DNA of 64,000 nt from Croceibacterium ferulae (GCF_003660445.1 NZ_QZVQ01000006.1:62001-126000), one strand, 5' to 3'; counted from the stretch's first letter, positions 44,740 through 54,669 are shown. Translations and numbers: made by a program. The notes: generated from the letters alone by a model not told the origin.

Positions 44740-46126
44740 AGGGCGCGCTGGTTCGCGGGGGCGGACGCTGGCGTTGCGCACGCGGCTGCTGGCCACCATG
44801 CTGGTGCCGCTGCTGGCGGTGGCGATCCTGCTGGGGCTGGCGGGCGCGACGCTGATCGCGGATGTGGTGCGCCGGGCGAATGACCGGGTGATGGGCGGCG
44901 CTCTGGGCGCGATCGCCGATACGGTGCAGGTCGAACGCGGCACTGTCACGCTGGACCTGCCGCCTGCCGCCTTCGCCATGCTGGAGAATGCGGAGCAGGA
45001 CAACATCTACTACCGCGTCGCTGTCGGCGGCACGCTGCTGACCGGTTATCCCGACCTGTCGCCGCCCGAAATCGCCAGCCTTCCGGAAGAGGTGCCGCGT
45101 TTCCGCTATGCCCGGTTCCGCGGGCAGCGGGTGCGCATCGCGGAGGTGCGCCGTGCCCTGCCGGGCATTGCCGCGCCGGTGATCGTGCAGGTGGCGGAGA
45201 CGCTGGACAGCCGCAATGCGCTGCGATGGCGCCTGGTCGCCGCGCTGCTGGCCGGCGAGCTGGTGCTGGTGGGCGTGGCCAGCCTGCTGATCCGCCCGGC
45301 GCTGGGCTGGAGCCTGCGGCCGCTAGCCAGTTTGCGCGATGCCGTGACCGCCCGCGATACCCGCGCCACGCCTGATTTGTCGGCGCTGGAGACCGGCCCG
45401 CTGCCGGTGGAGCTGCGCCCGCTGGCCGATGCGTTCGACAATCTGCTGGCCCGGCTGGACAGCGCGACCGCGGGCATGCGCCGCTTCACCGCCGACGCAT
45501 CGCACCAGATGCGCACCCCGCTCAGCGTGCTGAAGGTGCAGGTGGCGCTGGCCCGGCGCGGCGATCCGGACGCGCTGGCGGAGATCGCCGACGCGGCGGA
45601 GCGACTGGAACGGCTGGTGACGCAGCTGCTGGCGCTCGCCCGGGCGGAGGAGGCCGGCGCCCTGCCGCCGCTGGAGGATGTCGACCTGCGCGAGGTCGCG
45701 ATCGCCGTCATCAACCGCCGCATCGGCCAGGCGATCGAGGCAGGCGTGGAGCTGGATCTCGCCGCCGCACCCGGACCCTTCATGGTGGCCGGCCATCGCA
45801 CCTTGCTGTTCGAGATCGTGTCCAACCTGCTCGACAATGCCATCCGCTACAATCGGGCCGGCGGGCTGGTCGTGGTGACGATGGAGCGGACGGACACGGC
45901 GATCACCATTGCGGTGGCCGATGATGGTCCGGGCCTGCCCGCCGCCGATCTGGAACGGGTGGGGCAGCGCTTCGTGCGGTTGGCGACCAGCGCCGGGCGG
46001 GAAGGCAGCGGGCTGGGCCTCGCCATCGTGCGCTCCGCCGCGCAGCGGCTGGGCGCGGAGGTGGCGATCATCAACACCGAACCCGGGCTGCGGGTGACGC
46101 TGTCCTTCCCGCAAGCGCCGGAATGA
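44729..46126 (+). CDS. Sensor histidine kinase (TctE-like)
   Basis: 465 aa. Two membrane helices (about 24-45 and 170-188) enclose a periplasmic TctE/2CSK_N-type sensor domain. It then has a HAMP-like linker, the phosphorylation site H259 in DASHQMRTPLS, and ATPase motifs NLLDNAIRYN, DDGPGL and GSGLGLAI. The partner regulator is encoded immediately upstream with an 11-base overlap. The sensed molecule is probably the cargo of the divergent SBP, directly or through it. Confidence 0.92.
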   Translation: MPAEGRAGSRGRTLALRTRLLATMLVPLLAVAILLGLAGATLIADVVRRANDRVMGGALGAIADTVQVERGTVTLDLPPAAFAMLENAEQDNIYYRVAVGGTLLTGYPDLSPPEIASLPEEVPRFRYARFRGQRVRIAEVRRALPGIAAPVIVQVAETLDSRNALRWRLVAALLAGELVLVGVASLLIRPALGWSLRPLASLRDAVTARDTRATPDLSALETGPLPVELRPLADAFDNLLARLDSATAGMRRFTADASHQMRTPLSVLKVQVALARRGDPDALAEIADAAERLERLVTQLLALARAEEAGALPPLEDVDLREVAIAVINRRIGQAIEAGVELDLAAAPGPFMVAGHRTLLFEIVSNLLDNAIRYNRAGGLVVVTMERTDTAITIAVADDGPGLPAADLERVGQRFVRLATSAGREGSGLGLAIVRSAAQRLGAEVAIINTEPGLRVTLSFPQAPE

Positions 46127-46208
46127 CACTGCATCGCCTGCAGGCGATGGGCATGATCACCACACCACGGGGCGTCTGTCTGGCACCTGCACTTATGCGG
46201 GAACAGGC

Positions 46209-47900
46209 GTGGGTTTCACGGCTTGCCGAATCATGGGGGCCATCCGGCGCGACTCGTCCGCGCGCATTCGATCCTTGATACCGTGCAGCGCCGCCTTGGC
46301 GCTGTCCGCCTGCGCAGCCGGACCGGATTTCGTGCGACCTCCGCCTCCGGCCACCCCGACCTATACCGCGCAGGCTGTGCCGCCTGTCACCGTGGCCAGC
46401 GATGGCCCTGCCGGTGTGCCGCAATATTTCCTGCAGGGGCAGGATCTGCCTGCCGGCTGGTGGCACTGGTTCGGCTCGCCCCAGATCGTGGATCTGGTGG
46501 AGCGCGGCTTTGCCAACAGTCCCACGCTTGCCGCCGCCCGTGCGCGGCTGCGCGGGGCGGAGGCGCAGCTGCGCGCGCAGCGGGGCTTGCTGTTGCCCGA
46601 AGTGGGCGGCACGGGCAGCTTCTCCTATGGTGGCGGCGGTGCACAGGGTGCGCGGCAGCGCGCCGATTCGGGCGGCGGGACGGGCGGCGCCGGCGTGCCC
46701 GCTCCGGGCGATCCGGGTGATGGCAGCGGAGGCGATCCCGGCAGCGATCCCGTCGGCGGCGGCAGCGGTGGTGGCGGCGATGCCTTCACCATCTACACGG
46801 TCGGCGCCTCCATCACCTACGACCTCGATCTCGCCGGCCGCAACCGCCGGCTAGTGGAGGCGGCGGCCGCAGATTACGACCAGCAGGCGCAGGAATTGCA
46901 GGCGGCCTATCTGGCGCTGGTGGGCAACATCGTCAGCGCCGCGCTGGATGCCGCCAGCCTGAGCGCGCAGATCGACACGCGCGAGGAATTGCTGGCCGCC
47001 CAGGCGGAGCGGTTGGACCTGCTGCGCATCCGTGTCGCCGAAGGGGAGGATGCCCGCGCCGATCTGGTGACACAGGAGGCGGACCTTGCCGCGCTGCGCG
47101 CCACCGTGCCGCCATTGCGTGCGCAACAGGCCGCCGCACAGAACCGGCTGGCGCTGCTGATCGGCGTACCACCGGCGGAAGCGGCGATCCCGACCATTGC
47201 GCTGGACGACATCAACCTGCCGCAGGCGGTGCCGATCAGCCTGCCGTCCAGCCTGGTGCGCCGCCGGCCGGACATCCTGGCGGCCGAAGCGGTACTGGCG
47301 GGGGCCAGTGCCGAAATCGGCGTCGCCACGGCCGATCTGTACCCCAATCTGACGCTGGACGGGGCCTTCGGGCTGGCGGGCGGCGCAAGCGGGCTGGCGC
47401 TGGTGGCGCCCGATCCGGTGTTCGATCTCAATGCCAACCTGCTCGCCCCGCTGTTCGACGGGGGGCGGCGGCGGGCAACGCGCGACGTCGCCGTGGCCGT
47501 CTATCAGGAAGCGTTGGCGCTGTACCGGGAACAGGTTCTGACCGCCTTCACCGAAGTGGCGGACGGTATCCGCGCGCTGGAAAGCAATGCCGATGCGGTG
47601 GCACAGCAGCGTATTGCGCTGGAGGCTGCGGGCGAAAGCCTGGAGCTGGCGCAGTTCCGGCTGGACGAAGGGGCGATCAGCATCATCGACGTGCTGATCG
47701 TGCAGCAGGTCTACCAGGATGCGCGCTTCGCCTACATCCAGGCGATCGCCGACCGGTTCCAGAGCACCGCCGCCCTCTTCGCCGCACTCGGCCCCGGGCC
47801 GCTGACGCAGGAGCAGGTCGCCGGGATCACGGCCCGCGAATATCTGGACGGGACACGCGCCACGCTGATGGAAGGCCGCGTGCCGGAGGAGGGGCTATGA
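46209..47900 (+). CDS. RND efflux outer-membrane factor (NodT/TolC family)
   Basis: About 563 aa with a GTG start (GGGAA just upstream; ATG 46233 is the alternative). Lipobox LSAC with Cys35, then GPDFVRPP, the usual start of OprM/NodT lipoproteins. Two repeated OEP domains; RRRPDILAAEA and PNLTLDGAFG are conserved. An extra Gly/Asp/Pro-rich loop (residues ~140-190, GGGTGGAGVPAPGDPGDGSG...) interrupts the first domain. It forms the outer-membrane exit channel and overlaps the adaptor gene by 4 bases (ATGA). Confidence 0.93.
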   Translation: MGFTACRIMGAIRRDSSARIRSLIPCSAALALSACAAGPDFVRPPPPATPTYTAQAVPPVTVASDGPAGVPQYFLQGQDLPAGWWHWFGSPQIVDLVERGFANSPTLAAARARLRGAEAQLRAQRGLLLPEVGGTGSFSYGGGGAQGARQRADSGGGTGGAGVPAPGDPGDGSGGDPGSDPVGGGSGGGGDAFTIYTVGASITYDLDLAGRNRRLVEAAAADYDQQAQELQAAYLALVGNIVSAALDAASLSAQIDTREELLAAQAERLDLLRIRVAEGEDARADLVTQEADLAALRATVPPLRAQQAAAQNRLALLIGVPPAEAAIPTIALDDINLPQAVPISLPSSLVRRRPDILAAEAVLAGASAEIGVATADLYPNLTLDGAFGLAGGASGLALVAPDPVFDLNANLLAPLFDGGRRRATRDVAVAVYQEALALYREQVLTAFTEVADGIRALESNADAVAQQRIALEAAGESLELAQFRLDEGAISIIDVLIVQQVYQDARFAYIQAIADRFQSTAALFAALGPGPLTQEQVAGITAREYLDGTRATLMEGRVPEEGL

Positions 47901-49276
47901 CGAACCGCATCATCGACGAGCGGCCAGCCCTGCCCAGTCCGGAGGAGCGGCTCGCCCTGCCGGCACCGGAAGGCGAGCCCGCCGAGGTCACGCAGGAGCC
48001 GGAACGCCCGTTCTGGCGCCACAAGATGGTGTGGCTGGCGCTCGGCGTCCTGATCCTGCTGGCGTTGATGTCGGCCTTCTGCGCCAGCGGCGGCGGGGAG
48101 GAGCAGGGCGGTGGTGGCCCGCCCATCGCCTCCGTCAGCGCCACCGAGGCGCAGGCGCTGACCTGGGAAGACCGGCTGACGGCAGTCGGCACGGTCGAAG
48201 CCGTGCAGGGGGTGGACGTGACCTCGCCCATCGAGGGCATAGTCGTGTCCATCGACTTCGCCAATGGGGGCAGCACGGGGTCTGGGCGCACGCTGGTGCG
48301 GCTGGATACCACCACCGAACGCGCGCAGCGGGCCGCGCTGGCAGCGCAGGCCGAGCAGGCGCGGCTGGCCTATGAACGCGCCCGCCGCCTGATCGAACGC
48401 GGCGCGGTGGCGCAGGCGGATGTTGAACAGCGCCGCGCCGAATGGCAGGCGCTGGTGGCGCAGGTCCGCGAAGTCGACACGATCATCGAAAAGAAGCGCG
48501 TCGATGCACCCTTCGCCGGCACGCTGGGCATCCGCCAGGTCAGCCTGGGCCAGTATGTCAGCCCCGGCACGCCGATCGTGTCGCTGCAGCAGCTGTCGCC
48601 CATCTTCGTGAACTTCCCGCTGCCCGAACGCAGCTTCACCCGCATCCGTGAAGGGCTGGCGGTGCAGCTGAGCAGCGAGGCCTTTGCCGACCGCACCTTT
48701 GCCGGCCGGGTCACCGCGATCGACCCGGACCTGCAGGCGGACACCCGCGCGGTGCAGGTGCAGGCGACCGTGCGCAATGCCGACCGCGCGCTGCGCCCTG
48801 GCATGTTCGCCGACGTCACGGTCAACCTGCCCGGATCGCGGCAGGTGGTGGCGGTGCCGACCACCGCAATCACCCGCAATTCCTATGGCGACCTGGTCTA
48901 TGTGGTTCATCGGCTCACCCCGCAGGAATTGCAGCAGCAGCGCGCAGAAGCGGAGAAGGAGGCGGAAGAGCAGGAAGGCGGATTCCTGTCCGGCCTGTTC
49001 GGCGGCGGTGAAGAAAAGCAGGGGCCCGGAAGTGCGCAGGCCGGTGGCGAAGGGCAGGATGGCCAAGAGGGTGGGCAACAGCCGCAACTGGTCGCCCGCG
49101 CCGTGTTCGTCGAGGTCGGCCAGACCCGCGGCCTGCTGACCGAGATCACCAAAGGGCTGAAGCCCGGCATGCAGGTGGTTACCGCCGGGCAGCTGAAGCT
49201 GGAGAATGATGCGCCGATCCGGGTGGTGCCGCGCGACGCGACGCAGGGGGCGCAAGCGGTGCCCGAACGGCCATGA
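47897..49276 (+). CDS. RND efflux periplasmic adaptor (MFP)
   Basis: 459 aa. A cytoplasmic tail of about 45 residues, one membrane anchor (47-63, VWLALGVLILLALMSAF), then lipoyl/barrel-sandwich halves (EAVQGVDVTSPIEGIV, VDAPFAGTLGIRQVSLGQYV) around a helical hairpin. A low-complexity charged insert (about residues 345-395, rich in Glu, Gly and Gln) splits the last domain. It couples pump and channel. ATGA overlaps with both neighbours show co-translation. Confidence 0.93.
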   Translation: MTNRIIDERPALPSPEERLALPAPEGEPAEVTQEPERPFWRHKMVWLALGVLILLALMSAFCASGGGEEQGGGGPPIASVSATEAQALTWEDRLTAVGTVEAVQGVDVTSPIEGIVVSIDFANGGSTGSGRTLVRLDTTTERAQRAALAAQAEQARLAYERARRLIERGAVAQADVEQRRAEWQALVAQVREVDTIIEKKRVDAPFAGTLGIRQVSLGQYVSPGTPIVSLQQLSPIFVNFPLPERSFTRIREGLAVQLSSEAFADRTFAGRVTAIDPDLQADTRAVQVQATVRNADRALRPGMFADVTVNLPGSRQVVAVPTTAITRNSYGDLVYVVHRLTPQELQQQRAEAEKEAEEQEGGFLSGLFGGGEEKQGPGSAQAGGEGQDGQEGGQQPQLVARAVFVEVGQTRGLLTEITKGLKPGMQVVTAGQLKLENDAPIRVVPRDATQGAQAVPERP

Positions 49277-52200
49277 TGGCCTTCCTCACCCGCTTCGTCG
49301 AACGGCCGGTGCTGGCCAGCGTGGTCAGCCTGGTGATTCTGCTGCTGGGCCTGCAGGCGATCACTTCGCTGAGCACGCGCGAATATCCGGAGATCACGCA
49401 GGCCACGATCAACATCAACACACCCTATATCGGCGCCGATGCCGAACTGGTGCGCGGCTTCATCACCACGCCGCTGGAACAGGCGATCTCCGAAGCGGAG
49501 GGGATCGATTATCTGCAATCGACCAGCACGCAGGGGCAATCCCGCATCCAGGCCTATCTGGAACTGGATTACGACCCCAACGCGGCGGTCGCGCAGATCC
49601 TGACCAAGATCAACCAGGTCTCCAACCAGCTGCCGCCGGAGGCGGAGAACTCGGTCCTCTACGTCACCAGCGAGGCTGAGACGGATGCGATGTACATCGC
49701 CTTCCAGAGCGAGGCGCTGAGCCCGGCGGAGATGACGGACTATCTCAACCGCGCGATCCGCCCGCAGATCGAGACGGTGGACGGCATCCAGCAGGCGCGC
49801 ATCCAGGGTTCCACCAACCTGGCGCTGCGCGTCTGGCTCGATCCCCGGCGCATGGCCGCGCTGGATGTCGCGCCGTCGGACGTGCAGGCCGCGCTTGCCA
49901 GCAACAACTACCTGTCCGCGGTGGGGGAGACCAAGGGTTCGACCTACACCCTGCCGCTGACCGCCGGGACCGACATCGACAGCGTGGACGCGTTCCGTGC
50001 GCTGATCGTGCGGCAGACCGGCGATGCGGTGATCCGGCTGGAGGATATCGCCCGCGTCGAACTGGGGGCGGAGGATTACGGCAGCTCCACCTTCATCAAC
50101 GGCAAGCCCGCCGTGTTCATGGAAGTGGAGGTGGCGCCCGACGCCAACCTCCTGTCCACCATCGGCGAGGTGAACGAGCTGTTCCCGCAGGTGCAGGAGG
50201 ATCTGCCCGCCGGCATGACCGGCACGATCGTCTATGACGCCACAGTGGCGGTGAACGCCAATATCGACGAGGTGATCTCCGCACTGTGGCAGGCGCTGCT
50301 GATCGTGACGGTGGTGATCCTGCTGTTCCTGGGATCGTGGCGGTCCGCGCTGGTGCCGGTGATTGCCATGCCGCTGTCCATCGTGGGCGCGTTCTTCCTG
50401 ATGAGCCTGCTGGGCTATTCCATCAACCTGCTGACGCTGCTGGCGCTGATCCTGGCGATCGGCACGGTGGTGGATGACGGGGTGGTGATCGTGGAGAACG
50501 CGATGCGCCACATCGAGGATGGCGCCGATCCGGAGGAAGCGGCTAAGCGCACGGTGAAGGAGCTGGCCTCCTCCATTGTCGCCATGAATGTGGTGGTCTT
50601 GGCGGTGTTCCTGCCTGTCGGCCTGATCGGCGGGCTGACCGGCAGCCTGTTCACCGAATTCGCCTACACCGTGGCCGGGGCCACGCTGATGTCCGGCATC
50701 GTCGGCCTGACCCTGTCGCCCATGATGTGCGCCAAGGTGCTGCGCCCCAACAGCAGCGAGAAGAAGGGTATCGCCCGTTGGGTGGACAAGGGCTTCCGCA
50801 AGACATCGGCCAGCTATGCCCGCACACTGGGCAAGGCGCTGGACCTGCGCTGGTGGGTGATCGGGTTCGGCGTGGCGGTGCTGGCGAGCTGCTGGTTCCT
50901 GTTCAGCGCCGCGCAGTCCGAACTCGCCCCGCCGGAGGATGACGGCTTCCTGATCATCCAGGCCAGCGCCGATCCCAACAGCTCGCTCGACCAGCTGGAG
51001 CGCTGGACCGCCGAGCTGGGGGAGATCGTGCGCGGGTTCGAATCGGTGAAGCTGGCCTTTGTCACCAATGGCGCGGAATCGCCCGACAGCGCCTTTTCGG
51101 GGGCGGTGATGAAGGACTGGGCGGATCGCGAGCAGACGCAGCAGGCGCTGCAGCCGCAGCTGACGGAGGCGGTGGCCAAGGTCGCCGGCCTGGAAGCCAC
51201 GGTGATTGAGCCGCCGACTTTGCCCGGTGGGGGAGGCGGTCCACCGGTGCAGTTCGTGCTCGGTTCGATCGAGGATCCGCGCGCGATCTACGAACAGTCG
51301 GAACAGATCCTGGAAGCGGCACGTGCCAGCGGGCTGTTCCAGTTCATCGACAGCGATCTGAGCTTCGACCGGGCGCAGGGCAATGTGACGATCGACCGCG
51401 AAAAGGCCAGCGCACTGGGCGTGGATATCGCCACACTGGGGCAGGATCTGTCGACGCTGCTGGCCGAAGGCTATGTCAATTTCTTCAGCCTGGACGAACG
51501 GTCCTATCGCGTGATCCCGCAGGTGGACCGCTCCTTCCGCCTGACGCCGGAACAACTGGACGATTATTACGTGCGCGCCAATCCCTCGCTCGCCGCCGGC
51601 AGTGCGGCTGCGGCTGGACCAGCGGCACAGGCGGCCATGCAAGGCGGGACAATGCCCACGGCGGGCGAGAACCGCGGGCAGCTGGTGCCGCTGTCGGCCT
51701 TTGCCACGGTGGACACGGAAATCCGCCCCAATGCGCTCAGCCGGTTCAACCAGCTGAATGCGGCGATCCTGTCCGGCGTGCCCGCTCCCGGTGTTTCGCT
51801 GGGCGAGGCGATCGGCTTCCTGGAGGAGCAGGCCGCCAATCTGCCGCAGGGCTACACGGTCGATTATGCCGGCGTGTCGCGCCAGTTCACGCAGGAAGGG
51901 TCCAATATCGGGCTGGCCTTCGGGCTGGCGGTGATCCTGGTGTTCCTGACGCTGGCGGCGCAATATGAAAGCTTCCGCGATCCGGCGGTTATGCTGGTCA
52001 GCGTGCCGATGAGCCTGGCGGGTGCGCTGCTGTTCTTCGCCGTGGGCGTGGTCAGTTCCAACATCTACACCCAGATCGGCCTGCTGGCGCTGACCGGGTC
52101 GATCATCCGCCACGGCATCCTGCTGGTGGAGTTCGCCAATCAGATCCAGGAGGATGAGGGCGCCGACCGGCGGCAGGCGATGGAGAAGGCTGCGGCTTTG

Positions 52201-52455
52201 CGGCTACGCTCCATCCTGATGACCACCATCGCCACGCTGATCGGGCTGGTGCCGCTGCTGGTCGGTTCCAGCGGGCCGGGCGCCAACAGCCGCTTCGCCA
52301 TCAGCTTCGTGCTGGGCGTGGGCATGGCGATCGGCACGCTGTTCACGCTGTTTGTGGTGCCCGCGCTCTACACGGTGGTGGCGACGAAGCGCGGCGAGGG
52401 GGCGGACGGGCGCGAGAAGGACAGCCAGCCGGCGGGCGAACCTGCGGCCGCGTAG
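49273..52455 (+). CDS. RND-family efflux pump, inner-membrane component
   Basis: 1060 aa, AcrB/MexB-type (HAE1-like), 12 membrane helices and two large periplasmic loops. The proton-relay aspartates D401 and D402 are present in IGTVVDDGVVIVEN. FVERPVLASVVSLVILL opens TM1. The pump is complete with no frameshift. There is no TetR or MarR regulator next to the operon, so control is not evident; the upstream two-component genes more likely serve the divergent transport locus. Substrates cannot be inferred. Confidence 0.94.
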   Translation: MMAFLTRFVERPVLASVVSLVILLLGLQAITSLSTREYPEITQATININTPYIGADAELVRGFITTPLEQAISEAEGIDYLQSTSTQGQSRIQAYLELDYDPNAAVAQILTKINQVSNQLPPEAENSVLYVTSEAETDAMYIAFQSEALSPAEMTDYLNRAIRPQIETVDGIQQARIQGSTNLALRVWLDPRRMAALDVAPSDVQAALASNNYLSAVGETKGSTYTLPLTAGTDIDSVDAFRALIVRQTGDAVIRLEDIARVELGAEDYGSSTFINGKPAVFMEVEVAPDANLLSTIGEVNELFPQVQEDLPAGMTGTIVYDATVAVNANIDEVISALWQALLIVTVVILLFLGSWRSALVPVIAMPLSIVGAFFLMSLLGYSINLLTLLALILAIGTVVDDGVVIVENAMRHIEDGADPEEAAKRTVKELASSIVAMNVVVLAVFLPVGLIGGLTGSLFTEFAYTVAGATLMSGIVGLTLSPMMCAKVLRPNSSEKKGIARWVDKGFRKTSASYARTLGKALDLRWWVIGFGVAVLASCWFLFSAAQSELAPPEDDGFLIIQASADPNSSLDQLERWTAELGEIVRGFESVKLAFVTNGAESPDSAFSGAVMKDWADREQTQQALQPQLTEAVAKVAGLEATVIEPPTLPGGGGGPPVQFVLGSIEDPRAIYEQSEQILEAARASGLFQFIDSDLSFDRAQGNVTIDREKASALGVDIATLGQDLSTLLAEGYVNFFSLDERSYRVIPQVDRSFRLTPEQLDDYYVRANPSLAAGSAAAAGPAAQAAMQGGTMPTAGENRGQLVPLSAFATVDTEIRPNALSRFNQLNAAILSGVPAPGVSLGEAIGFLEEQAANLPQGYTVDYAGVSRQFTQEGSNIGLAFGLAVILVFLTLAAQYESFRDPAVMLVSVPMSLAGALLFFAVGVVSSNIYTQIGLLALTGSIIRHGILLVEFANQIQEDEGADRRQAMEKAAALRLRSILMTTIATLIGLVPLLVGSSGPGANSRFAISFVLGVGMAIGTLFTLFVVPALYTVVATKRGEGADGREKDSQPAGEPAAA

Positions 52456-52486
52456 ATGTCGATACCGGGGAAACCGCTCTTGGCGG

Positions 52487-52561
52487 TGGTGGGCGCGGCA
52501 GGGATTGAACCTGCGACCCCACCCGTGTGAAGGGTGTGCTCTACCACTGAGCTACGCGCCC
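52487..52561 (-). tRNA. tRNA-Val (anticodon CAC)
   Basis: 75 nt with encoded CCA. Acceptor GGGCGCG/CGCGCCC, D arm GCTCAGTGGTAGAGC, anticodon arm CACCC-TTCACAC-GGGTG, T loop TTCAATC. It sits 31 bases after the RND pump stop, on the other strand. Confidence 0.96.
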
Positions 52562-52636
52562 GGCATCGGCCAGCCGGATGTCGGCGGCCCATGACAGGGG
52601 CGGGCCTTTGCCAGAGGCCCGCCCGCGATGCAAGAG

Positions 52637-54547
52637 CTACCGCGTCAGAAAAGCGCGCAGCATTGCCAGCGTTCCGCCGGCCTCGTTGCGGGCCGTCCGG
52701 GGCGCCGGCGCAGTGGCGGGGCACTCCAGACAGCGGGCCTGCACGCCCTGTCGGCCCAGCAGGCGCGTGACGTCCGCTAGGGCGCGGTCCAGCTGGTCGC
52801 CTTCGCGGGCGGCGATGGCGGCGAACATGTCCGGCGCGATCGCGCGCGCCCCTTGGGACGGCTGCATCATGCTGGCCAGCACCGGACCGAAGCCCTGCTG
52901 TTCCTGGCTCAGGAACACCGGCGCCCAAGCCCCTTCGGCCAGCTTGGCGCGCCCCGCGACCCACGCCAGCGCATCATCGAGGTCGCCGAACTGGTCCACC
53001 AGGCCCAGCTGGCGGGCGGTGCCACCATCCCATACCCGGCCCTGGCCCAAGGTGTCGGCACGCTGGCGATCCATTCCGCGCGCATCGGCCACCAGGCCCA
53101 GGAACCGGTCATAGGTGGAGCTGACCGTCGCCTGCAGCAGCGCATCGGCCGCCGGGGTGAAGCCCCCGATCGGATCGGGCTGGCCCGACAGCGGCGTGGT
53201 GCGCACACCGTCGCTGGTCACGCCGAAGCGGGCCAGCGCATCCTCGAAGGTCGGAACCACGCCGAACACGCCGATCGATCCGGTCACGGTGGAAGGCGTG
53301 GCGAAGATGCGGTCGCCGGTGGTGGCCACCCAGTAACCACCGCTGGCAGCGATGTTGGCCATGGAGATGGCGATCGGAATACCGCGCGCCTTGTGCCGCA
53401 GCACCGCCCGGCGGATCGCTTCCGACCCGCTGACGCTGCCGCCCGGAGAATCGACCCGCACCACCAGCCCGGCAAGGTTGTCGTCCAGCGCCTCGTCCAG
53501 CGCGGTGACGATCCGCTCCGCCCCGGCCGAGCCCGGCCCGGCATCGCCATCGGTGATCTCCCCGGCGATCGTGATCACGCCGATCCGACCCGGGCCGCTG
53601 CCCATCATGGACGCTGCCGGCCCTTCCGGCCCCAGTTCGGCCACCCAGGCATCCAGTGTAGTGTGCGCAAACGCCCCCGGCGCCTTGTCTAGCGGGTCCG
53701 TGCCGGCGCGCGCCGCCACCCGCTTGCCCCATTCGTCCAGCGTGCCCGCCTTGTCGGCCAGCCCGGCGGCGATGGCGGCGCGCGACGTGTCGCCGCCATT
53801 GGCCTGGATCAGCGCGACGACATCCTGCGCCGCACGCGTCAGCTGCGCACGGGGGCGAGCGGCGGCGACATCTTCCTGCCAGCGGGCGAACAGGGTGGAA
53901 TACAGCTCCTGCGAGTTCTGGCGGGCCGGTTCGGACATGCCGCTCAGTTCCCACGGCTCCACCGCGCTCTTGTACGTGCCCACGCGATAGACGCGCGCAT
54001 TGATGCCCAGCCGTTCCAGTGCGGGGCCGTAATACAGGTTTTGCCCACCCGGCCCGCGCACCACCGCGCCGCCCATCGGGTCGACCCACACCTCCGTGGA
54101 ATGTGCCGCCAGCAGCAGCGCATCATCGGCATAGGCGAGGGCATAGGTCATCACCGGCTTGCCCGTCTTGCGGAAGCGGTCCAGCGCCTCCGCCAGCTCC
54201 AGCATGTGCACCTGCCCGCCACCCAGGAAGGTGGACAGGTCCAGTGCCAGCACCTTGATGCGGGCATCGCCGGCCGCGGCATCGATCGCGCGGACCAGGT
54301 CGCGCGCGGCATATTCGCGCGTCGGCGCGGCGGAGGGCAGCAGCAGGTTGAACGGATCGGCCGGCGCGACCTCCTCCACCACCGTGCCTTCCAGCCGCAG
54401 CAGCAGCGCGCCTTCGCGCACCGCATCCGCACTGGGCCGGGCCGACAGGGCGGCGAACAGCAGGCTGAAGAACAGCAGCATGAACACCAGCACCAGTGCG
54501 TCCTTGATGCCGACCAGCAGGTGCCAGACCTTGCGTGCGAAACTCAT
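52637..54547 (-). CDS. sppA: Signal peptide peptidase SppA (long form)
   Basis: 636 aa, the two-domain 67K type. One N-terminal membrane helix (16-34). The catalytic dyad is split between domains: general base K193 in VGTYKSAVEPW and nucleophile S402 in ANIAASGGYW, the same arrangement as E. coli K209/S409. It degrades cleaved signal peptides in the membrane from the periplasmic side. ATG 54547 chosen (MSFARKVWHLL). The C-terminal tail after about residue 600 has two Cys (RCLEC), unusual for the family. Confidence 0.95.
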   Translation of the reverse strand: MSFARKVWHLLVGIKDALVLVFMLLFFSLLFAALSARPSADAVREGALLLRLEGTVVEEVAPADPFNLLLPSAAPTREYAARDLVRAIDAAAGDARIKVLALDLSTFLGGGQVHMLELAEALDRFRKTGKPVMTYALAYADDALLLAAHSTEVWVDPMGGAVVRGPGGQNLYYGPALERLGINARVYRVGTYKSAVEPWELSGMSEPARQNSQELYSTLFARWQEDVAAARPRAQLTRAAQDVVALIQANGGDTSRAAIAAGLADKAGTLDEWGKRVAARAGTDPLDKAPGAFAHTTLDAWVAELGPEGPAASMMGSGPGRIGVITIAGEITDGDAGPGSAGAERIVTALDEALDDNLAGLVVRVDSPGGSVSGSEAIRRAVLRHKARGIPIAISMANIAASGGYWVATTGDRIFATPSTVTGSIGVFGVVPTFEDALARFGVTSDGVRTTPLSGQPDPIGGFTPAADALLQATVSSTYDRFLGLVADARGMDRQRADTLGQGRVWDGGTARQLGLVDQFGDLDDALAWVAGRAKLAEGAWAPVFLSQEQQGFGPVLASMMQPSQGARAIAPDMFAAIAAREGDQLDRALADVTRLLGRQGVQARCLECPATAPAPRTARNEAGGTLAMLRAFLTR

Positions 54548-54669
54548 GAAAAATCCTGTCCAGTTGGCGGCATCGCCCTCTCTGTAGGGGGCGGCGGGGC
54601 GCATTGCCAACAGCGATGGCGCCCATGCAGCTTGAGGGGCGGGCAGTGCTGCGATAGGCGCAGCCTTCG

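Noticed and set aside
48907-52113. 1068-codon open frame antisense to the RND adaptor and pump genes
   Set aside because: Rich in His, Gln, Arg and Gly, with no domain pattern; it is the usual mirror frame of a GC-rich coding strand, and the sense strand encodes a full pump.
44074-52455. Two-component genes as the dedicated regulators of the RND pump
   Set aside because: The TctD/TctE resemblance and the divergent SBP/porin/carrier genes explain them better; an 82-base gap separates the kinase from the pump operon. Not excluded, but unsupported.
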